Source of the DNA: Ochromonadaceae sp. CCMP2298
Lineage: Eukaryota > Sar > Synurophyceae > Ochromonadales > Ochromonadaceae
Length of the DNA stretch: 10,056 bases
Assembly: GCA_026770595.1 (NCBI GenBank)
Contig: MU634811.1
Span: 1-10,056, forward strand
Direction of reading: 5' to 3'
Under the pieces are notes generated by a model. That model was not told the DNA's origin, made no database searches, and saw only the letters and a list, made by a program, of their open reading frames with translations. The translations under genes were made by a program, and so were the position numbers. Of the stretch, positions 6,301-10,056 are shown piece after piece. The stretch's first letter is position 1. Each line of letters opens with the position of its first letter.

Positions 6301-8777
6301 ATGCTGCTGCCTCTGCCCTCGCGGACGAGGAGGCTGCTGCTCTCGCCACTGCTGCTGCTGCCGATGCTGCTGCCTCTGCCCTCGCGGACGAGGAGGCTGC
6401 TGCTCTCGCTACTGCTGCTGCCGCTGCTGCTGCTGCTGCTGCCTCTGCCCTCGCGGACGAGGATGCTGCTGCTCTCGCCACTGCTGCTCTCGCTACTGCT
6501 GCCACTGCTGCTGCCGCTGCCAAGGCGGAAGAGGAGGCTGCTGCCGCTGCTGCTGCTGCCGCTGCTGCTGCCGCTGCCAAGGCGGACGAGGAGGCAGTGC
6601 AGGCAGCGGCAGAGGAGGTGCGCCACATAGTAGAGCGCGCCCTGGACCTGCAGCTGCGCAAGGAATTCCAGGACTCGATGCACTGCACGCTGGATAGAGA
6701 GCGCAGGGCTCTGGTGGCAGCGGAGCTTAAGATCGTCTCCGAATCGCGCACCCGCCAGGCCGAGCAGAGCGCCCTGAGAAGCCTGGAGGACGCCAAGGCG
6801 GCGCAGGCAGCTGCTCAGGCCACAGCTAGGGAGGCGGAGGAGGCGGCGCGCAGAGTGCTAGAGGCTGACGCAGGGAGGGCCGAGCGCGACGCAGCGCACC
6901 TGCAGATGCAGCAGGCGGTGGCGGCACGCTCTCTGGCTGAGCAGCGGCTAGGGGAGATGCAGGCACTTTGGGAGGCAGAGCAGGGGGCTGCTGTGTTGGC
7001 TGCTGAGGAGGAGAAGCAGTCCAGGGAGTTGCAGATGGTGCTGGCGGAGCAGCGCTTCTTGGCGGAGAGGGAGGCAGACCGGGTGGAGAGGGCGGCGCAG
7101 AAGGTGCAGGAGGATGCGCGCCTGCTGCTGGAGGCGGAGGCTAGGGGGGTTGAGCAGGAGGCAGTGTTGGTGGAGAGGGCTGCACTGAAGGCTGCGGAGG
7201 AGAGGTATACGCAGGAGGTGCAGGCGAGGCAGGTGCTGGAGGGCAGGCTGAGAGCCATGGAGGAGGCGTCAGCTGCCGCAGTGATCGAGCAGCAGCGTAT
7301 GAAGGAGCAGGCGCAGCTCGAGGCAGAGCAGAGGCAGCTCGAGTTGCAGCAGAGGCAGGAGGCGGACAGGCTGGAGCAGCAGCGTCTGCAGGAAGAAGCT
7401 AAGGTGTGTGCGGCTCAGCGCGAGTGCGCGGCGGTGGCTCTGCAGGCGCGGGTGAGGGTGCTAATTGCGAAGAGACGCTGGGCGTGCCAGACGCGCGTAG
7501 TAGTGCAGGTGCAGACTCTGTTTAGAGGCTTCCTGGGCCGCCGAAGGGCGCGTATTATGCTGCTGGCTGTGCTTATTGTGCAGTCCATGTGGCGGCGCTG
7601 GCAGTGCAAGAGGGAGATTCTGGCCCGCGCAGGCGCCACCACCAAGGTGCAGTCTGTGTGGCGTATGTACAGCTGCAAGATGGAGAAGGTGCGTCTATTG
7701 GATGCACAGGAGGCGCGCAGACAGGGGGCGGCGGTGAAGCTGCAGGCGCAGGGGAGGCGGCTGCTGCAGAGGAAAGTGATGGGAGTGCAGACCCGCTCAG
7801 CTACTCTCATCCAGTGCGCGGCTCGGAGGAGGGCGGCGGTCCGGGAAGTGGAGGAGCTGCGCACAGAGGCTGAGCTGAACCAATCCGTTATACAGTCAGC
7901 TCTGGAGGAGAGCGTCTGCTGCATCCAGCGCCGCCGCTCCTCTCGCATCATCGGCTCATTCATGGGTCGCCTAGCCCACCAGCAGAAGCACCTCAAGGCA
8001 GCCGCTGTGCTGGGCAGGTGGTACGCTTCCCGCAGGCCGCTGCTGCTCGCGCGCAAGCTAGGAAGGGGCTTCCGACGCCTACAGGCTGTGTTCAGGTCTG
8101 TGCGGGTGCGCGCCAAAACGAGTGCCAAGGTGGCCGCCCTGCGTGTGCGCATCGCCGAGGCTGCCGCGCGCGCTGCGGCCGATCCCTCCCTCCGCCTGGG
8201 CGTCAAGACCACCGCGGCACTGCAGGTGCTGCAGACGGGCAAGATGATCTCCCACCTGCTGAGGGCTTGCCAGACGCTGCAGGTGAGCACGCAACTGTCC
8301 CGCTACTGCTGCGAGGCCTTTGCGCAGGCAGGTGCGGCCAGCGTGCTGTTCGGCCTGCTGCGCAGCTGCAACCGCTCCACACCGCACCAGGAGATCCTCC
8401 GCATCGCCCTGGTGGTGCTGCTGAACGTAGGCAGACACGACCTGGCGCACGCCCTGGCCACACCCGACTCCACCGATGCACTTGTGGATCTCATGCAGAT
8501 GTTCCGAGACAAGAAGTCCATATTCTTATTGGCTGCGGAGCTCCTAGCACGCCTGGTGGCTGCCTCCCCGCCCACCAGAGCGGCCTGCAACCTGCCCATG
8601 AACCGCAAGCGCCTAGAGGGCATTGTGCATATAATCGAGCGCAAGCACAGACTGGAGGTGCGCGTGCGGTCGGTGGGGCATAAGACGGCCAGTCCCAAGA
8701 GAGAGGGGGGCAAGGGGAGTGCGTTCGAGGGGGAGCCGATCGACTGCATGCTGCACCTCATGAAGCTGCTGGACTAA
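3393..8777 (+). CDS. ASPM: ASPM / Abnormal spindle homologue (ASH-CH-CH-IQ-coiled coil-IQ-ARM)
   Basis: A 1794-residue spindle-pole, microtubule minus-end protein homologue in one exon. Domains: ASH (ASPM-SPD2-Hydin) fold ~45-155; basic Ser/Arg linker 170-250 with RRES (180-183) and RRAS (220-223) kinase-type sites; SYTDWINFTF (264-273), the conserved pre-CH helix; CH1 ~470-615 with SRDVVITFCKHFLRGEGD (480-497), DEFDYCAANLATDL (517-530) and VPAVSRLQRVFNVN (557-570); CH2 ~684-822, containing an internal acidic insert (~740-768); IQ motifs at Q833 and (degenerate) N898; Glu/Arg- and Ala-rich coiled coil ~852-1340; a second IQ cluster at Q1351, Q1374, Q1397, Q1420, Q1451, Q1474 and weaker ones to Q1564, many at the 23-residue pitch; ARM-like C-terminus ~1590-1790 with LLRSCNRSTP (family hallmark). 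In animals ASPM works with calmodulin and katanin at spindle poles; here the role is inferred by homology. The first ATG after an in-frame TGA (3372) is the start. The coiled-coil insert is unusual for ASPM. Confidence 0.95.
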   Translation: MEKENSGHSENLARKHQSGACLLFSPPAKQAARPSKVVEKPKPAYVLLCAKFQLALWLEFGNVAPKSSNVITFQLQNPNNAKAVTVELDSAHEKNGLSITLGADNLTTITIPPSGKEVGTVYWTPVGDCSIRELVKLKMDHKAPLQITIHGISGTGKIESINPQILAEKRASMKRERPSRRESIAVATKGPPAPTSVNISVSSASDSRPRSLSRDRGVARRASAIIPETDVSVVSRRGRSLSKGTKKISHAAYDDSFAEKQTRSYTDWINFTFAQAQVIDGPVEEVAEARSEEAASGLRELMLRRGDAKVRQEGLALFRSDGVKLALDALGEEVGEGRLVMRSDRDLHADLGLQEALMQLLFCYEYCWLRLGLEVVFGEIMSVRSLTKRADPKCVTGCKQWRNSFKTFVADFVLNDAAITARFDTHKLLYVAQERKMKELLRRHVCKKVLSLVLFLDAARGAALLPKACLFVKDAPQKSSRDVVITFCKHFLRGEGDVLRHLGMLGYQVKFAQSYVDEFDYCAANLATDLRDGVRLTRLYELLTGSSAAALSTQLRVPAVSRLQRVFNVNLVLNKLYRPTEERPEAKFIVDGNRDMTFMLLWRMLYTFDLRTMLSPQRVKEEVEAIRACASWRRSIYSADEVVNMAVKVPTRQSDGSVKQPRNTHKDIPDDSTVSSSGELDDSRLGGALLEWCQTIVERYDVPVYDLTSCMADGRALCLLIHYYHPTVLPTKHIRKTTANLAEDDDADASLRPFSEPSRTVTHEATVKALQGERRNYWTLKRACNGIGGIPFLLPEMDSRNVPDEKTVVVMLGYLFARLVESSGQVRAAIRIQRFCRLKLCLKAFQPVVEVVDEAEEEREEEREVEREVEREAQRARTMQRLPVSIKICPQQAATLINRRVRTFVAQRRYAQMQVRAEEVQAQEAEAQAQAEAHEEEKQRLMQAQLEEVEVEQVSVELLEDESALIAAADAAASALADEEAAALATAAAADAAASALADEEAAALATAAAAAAAAAASALADEDAAALATAALATAATAAAAAKAEEEAAAAAAAAAAAAAAKADEEAVQAAAEEVRHIVERALDLQLRKEFQDSMHCTLDRERRALVAAELKIVSESRTRQAEQSALRSLEDAKAAQAAAQATAREAEEAARRVLEADAGRAERDAAHLQMQQAVAARSLAEQRLGEMQALWEAEQGAAVLAAEEEKQSRELQMVLAEQRFLAEREADRVERAAQKVQEDARLLLEAEARGVEQEAVLVERAALKAAEERYTQEVQARQVLEGRLRAMEEASAAAVIEQQRMKEQAQLEAEQRQLELQQRQEADRLEQQRLQEEAKVCAAQRECAAVALQARVRVLIAKRRWACQTRVVVQVQTLFRGFLGRRRARIMLLAVLIVQSMWRRWQCKREILARAGATTKVQSVWRMYSCKMEKVRLLDAQEARRQGAAVKLQAQGRRLLQRKVMGVQTRSATLIQCAARRRAAVREVEELRTEAELNQSVIQSALEESVCCIQRRRSSRIIGSFMGRLAHQQKHLKAAAVLGRWYASRRPLLLARKLGRGFRRLQAVFRSVRVRAKTSAKVAALRVRIAEAAARAAADPSLRLGVKTTAALQVLQTGKMISHLLRACQTLQVSTQLSRYCCEAFAQAGAASVLFGLLRSCNRSTPHQEILRIALVVLLNVGRHDLAHALATPDSTDALVDLMQMFRDKKSIFLLAAELLARLVAASPPTRAACNLPMNRKRLEGIVHIIERKHRLEVRVRSVGHKTASPKREGGKGSAFEGEPIDCMLHLMKLLD
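5941..6012 (+). repeat. Glu/Arg-rich coding microsatellite in ASPM
   Basis: A purine-rich GAGGAGGAGAGG/GAGGTGGAGAGG array of about 12-bp units encodes EEEREEEREVEREVERE-type sequence (residues about 854-871). Alternating acidic and basic residues of this sort favour a stable single alpha helix or the beginning of a coiled coil. It lies between the IQ motifs at Q833 and N898. Confidence 0.7.
6285..6600 (+). repeat. alanine-rich coding minisatellite (63-bp unit) in ASPM
   Basis: GCT/GCC-dominated DNA encoding an Ala-rich segment, residues about 965-1070. The block coding ASALADEEAAALATA recurs three times; its GCCTCTGCCCTCGCGGACGA core starts at 6309, 6372 and 6441, so spacings are 63 and 69 bp (21 and 23 codons). 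The second step is longer by two alanine codons. Shorter AKAEEEA / AKADEEA units with a 14-residue alanine run follow. All length differences are multiples of three, so the frame is kept. The near-identical nucleotide copies point to recent expansion by slippage or unequal exchange. The minus strand is also open across this block, a trivial consequence of the repeat. Confidence 0.9.
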
Positions 8778-8802
8778 GGGACTAAGGGACTAAGGGACTA
8801 AG
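8771..8802 (+). repeat. GGACTAAG x4 tandem repeat carrying the ASPM stop codon
   Basis: Four perfect 8-bp copies of GGACTAAG run from 8771 to 8802. The TAA of the first copy (8775-8777) is the ASPM stop codon. Because the period is not a multiple of three, the TAAs at 8775, 8783, 8791 and 8799 fall in all three reading frames, so termination is ensured even after a frameshift just upstream. Confidence 0.92.
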
Positions 8803-8895
8803 GCACCGAGCAATGCACTGGGTGGGCGGAGGGATGCGGGACTGGGTGCTGGGCTGAATTCCACGCCCTGTACCCTGTACCTTCACACCCTACGG

Positions 8896-8950
8896 CGCAC
8901 CACGCACCACACACACCACCACACCACACCACACCACACCACACCGCACC
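8896..8950. repeat. ACACC microsatellite
   Basis: Five perfect ACACC units (8921-8945) are preceded by irregular CACC/CACA units from about 8896. It lies wholly in the convergent spacer downstream of ASPM. No protein-coding role is supported. Confidence 0.85.
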
Positions 8951-9113
8951 CTGCAGCCTGCATCCATGGCATTGGCAGCAAGCATCGTAAAACACGTGCC
9001 TGTAGCCTGTAGTCTCGTATCGACCAGTGCCCCACCCACCCACCACACCCTCGAAATATTCAAACACCTACAGTAAAGATCTAAAGAAAAGCTATGTAAC
9101 AACTATGGGCCTG

Positions 9114-9147
9114 ATTATTGTTATTCTTGTTATTGTTATTGTATTAC
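9114..9147. repeat. AT-rich TTATTG-type simple repeat
   Basis: Imperfect ATTATTG/TTATTC/TTATTG units form an AT-rich island in GC-rich surroundings. On the minus strand it reads as repeated AATAAC/AATAAT within the presumed 3' UTR of the ankyrin gene, where it could serve as an A-rich cleavage/polyadenylation region. That role is inference from position only. Confidence 0.6.
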
Positions 9148-9275
9148 TATCTGTTTATGCTATTGTATACAAATGCACAGTAATATGCAGGCAGTCAAGC
9201 GCCCTGTCCCAGAACCCAGCCCACTCATACGAATATAGCCCCCCAATCCTCAGAGCCCCCAGAGCCCCAGAGCCC

Positions 9276-9953
9276 TCAGAAGGCGCAGGACAGCACGACC
9301 GAGTCCTGCAGCTTGCTCCCCAGCCTCAGCAGCACCTTGTCGTCGCTGCTCTTCTGCAGGCGGTCCAGGCCCCTCCTCAGGGACAGGGAGATGCACACAG
9401 AGGGCCGCGCCTCCCCCGCCCTCTGCAGAGTCTCCCGCACCCTCGCCTGCTCGCGCATCAGCAGCAAAAGGGCCAGAGCGGCGGGGGCGAGGCTGTTGCC
9501 TGTCTCGTCGCAGATCAGAAGGTTGGCGTCGCCCTCCGCCAGTGCGAGACTGACGAACGCCAATATCTGTGGTACGCACTCTCTGAGCGCCTCCCAGCTC
9601 TCAGTGCTCTTGTCCACGTCGTCCTGCTCCACACGGTAGCTCTGGAACCGCACCGCCTCGTCCTTGTGCAGCCAGCCCGCATGCAGAGGCACCTCCTCCG
9701 CCCGCAGGAACAGCACTGCCGATATGTCCGCATCCGCACACCACCGCACCCTCAGCGCCTGCGCGTCCCCGATCCAGATGTGGCTTCTGGACCTGCTGTC
9801 GTAGTGAGCCACCTGCCCCGGTGCGCTGTGCCTGACCCCCTTCAGGTGCGACCCCACCTCCACTCTGCGCGCGTCCACCGCCACCTCCTCGGGGGTGCGG
9901 CCTCTGTTGTCTTTGACGTAGATGGAGCAGCCGAAGGTCAGCAGGGAGTTCAC
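9276..9953 (-). CDS. ankyrin-repeat protein, last exon (partial)
   Basis: The final 225 codons of a protein whose 5' part lies beyond the right edge. The exon opens directly with the second half of an ankyrin repeat, NSLLTFGCSIYVKDNRGRTP and following EEVAVDA (residues 2-27): the turn and helix pattern LLxxGxxxxxKDNxGRTPxxxA is typical. The middle (about 40-125) resembles nothing I recognise. Residues 131-168, with LALAEGDANLLICDETGNSL and a leucine-rich helix, look like a degenerate further ankyrin unit. The frame is closed immediately upstream by TAG, which overlaps a good 3' splice site (TATATACTTAG|GTG), so the exon begins at 9953 in phase 0; its first codon is GTG for valine, not a start. 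Ankyrin repeats mediate protein binding; the partner and cellular role cannot be told. The gene is convergent with ASPM. Confidence 0.78.
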   Translation of the reverse strand: MNSLLTFGCSIYVKDNRGRTPEEVAVDARRVEVGSHLKGVRHSAPGQVAHYDSRSRSHIWIGDAQALRVRWCADADISAVLFLRAEEVPLHAGWLHKDEAVRFQSYRVEQDDVDKSTESWEALRECVPQILAFVSLALAEGDANLLICDETGNSLAPAALALLLLMREQARVRETLQRAGEARPSVCISLSLRRGLDRLQKSSDDKVLLRLGSKLQDSVVLSCAF

Positions 9954-10056
9954 CTAAGTATATATTCAAGGGGGGGGAATAGAAGTTAGGGGTTAGAGGG
10001 GGTTAAATACACATAGTAGTATAGCAGGGGGGGGTTGGATGCACATATTAGTATAG
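9954..10056 (-). other. last intron of the ankyrin-repeat gene (partial)
   Basis: Read on the minus strand this segment ends in TATATACTTAG just before the ankyrin coding frame, and contains several pyrimidine runs (complement of the G-tracts at 9970-9977, 9996-10002 and 10027-10034). No coding similarity is seen. The donor side is outside the window. The assignment rests on the ankyrin repeat being cut in its middle exactly at an AG. Confidence 0.7.
10003..10056. repeat. 32-bp-period imperfect direct repeat in intron
   Basis: Positions 10003-10024 and 10035-10056 match at 18 of 22 bases (core ACACATAGTAGTATAG versus GCACATATTAGTATAG), each copy preceded by a G-run. The second copy abuts the window edge, so the array may continue outside. 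Confidence 0.65.

Larger units (their letters stand above)
8778..9275. other. convergent 3' intergenic region
   Basis: This 498-bp stretch lies between two genes ending toward each other and should hold both 3' UTRs. It contains the GGACTAAG copies, a C/A-rich simple repeat (8896-8950), an AT-rich TTATTG-type tract (9114-9147), the palindrome TTGTATACAA (9163-9172), and three AGAGCCC-type units (9251-9275). No canonical AATAAA was seen close to either stop; the minus-strand AATAAC runs of the 9114-9147 tract are the nearest thing for the ankyrin gene. No RNA gene was recognised. Confidence 0.6.

Noticed and set aside
6224-6796. Minus-strand and other-frame Ser/Ala/Leu-rich open frames over the alanine repeat
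   Set aside because: A (GCT)n-type tract is open in most frames; these are trivial products of the repeat.
7415-8290. 291-codon minus-strand open frame
   Set aside because: Antisense to the conserved IQ region of ASPM; Arg/Ser/Ala-rich composition is a shadow of GC-rich codon bias.
9027-9989. 320-codon plus-strand frame as a real gene
   Set aside because: Most of it is antisense to an exon with a clear ankyrin motif, and its only feature is a hydrophobic run made by a simple repeat. Kept as a low-interest finding only.
9986-9996. TTAGGGGTTAG as telomeric repeat
   Set aside because: Only one and a half irregular units inside a probable intron; not a telomere or clear interstitial array.

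Overview
The window looks like nuclear DNA of a photosynthetic eukaryote with a complex (secondary, red-lineage) plastid, most likely an ochrophyte alga; a haptophyte or cryptophyte is not excluded. Reasons: GT...AG-type intron borders at both edges of the window, GC-rich coding DNA separated by AT-richer and microsatellite-rich spacers, a spindle protein of the ASPM family, and a bacterial-type DNA gyrase A subunit whose N-terminus is a signal peptide ending in an ASAFAP-like Gly-Ala|Phe-Arg-Pro site, the targeting signature of complex plastids. There are no bacterial operons, CRISPR arrays, rRNA or recognisable tRNA genes.

Layout: (1) 1-72, part of an intron of the gyrase gene; (2) 73-1075, minus strand, first exon of a plastid-targeted gyrase subunit A, including the catalytic tyrosine; (3) 1076-1557, spacer holding the gyrA upstream region and the 3' end of the next gene; (4) 1558-2937, minus strand, intronless PIN-LIKES/auxin-efflux-carrier family transporter (10 membrane segments) with its own signal-peptide-plus-basic presequence; (5) 2938-3392, divergent promoter region with a 10-bp inverted repeat; (6) 3393-8777, plus strand, one uninterrupted 1794-codon ORF for an ASPM/Abnormal-spindle homologue (ASH, two CH domains, IQ motifs, a long inserted coiled coil with an alanine-rich minisatellite, a second IQ cluster, ARM-like C-terminus); (7) 8778-9275, convergent 3' spacer with several simple repeats; (8) 9276-9953, minus strand, last exon of an ankyrin-repeat protein; (9) 9954-10056, part of its intron with a 32-bp-period direct repeat.

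The genes do not form a pathway. The two minus-strand genes on the left may both serve the plastid (DNA topology, and possibly a small-molecule carrier in its envelope or ER-derived membrane), whereas the ASPM homologue serves the mitotic spindle. The most interesting observations are the plastid-like presequence on a PILS-family carrier, the ASPM architecture split by a roughly 430-residue coiled coil, and sequence elements shared by the two regions upstream of the minus-strand genes.
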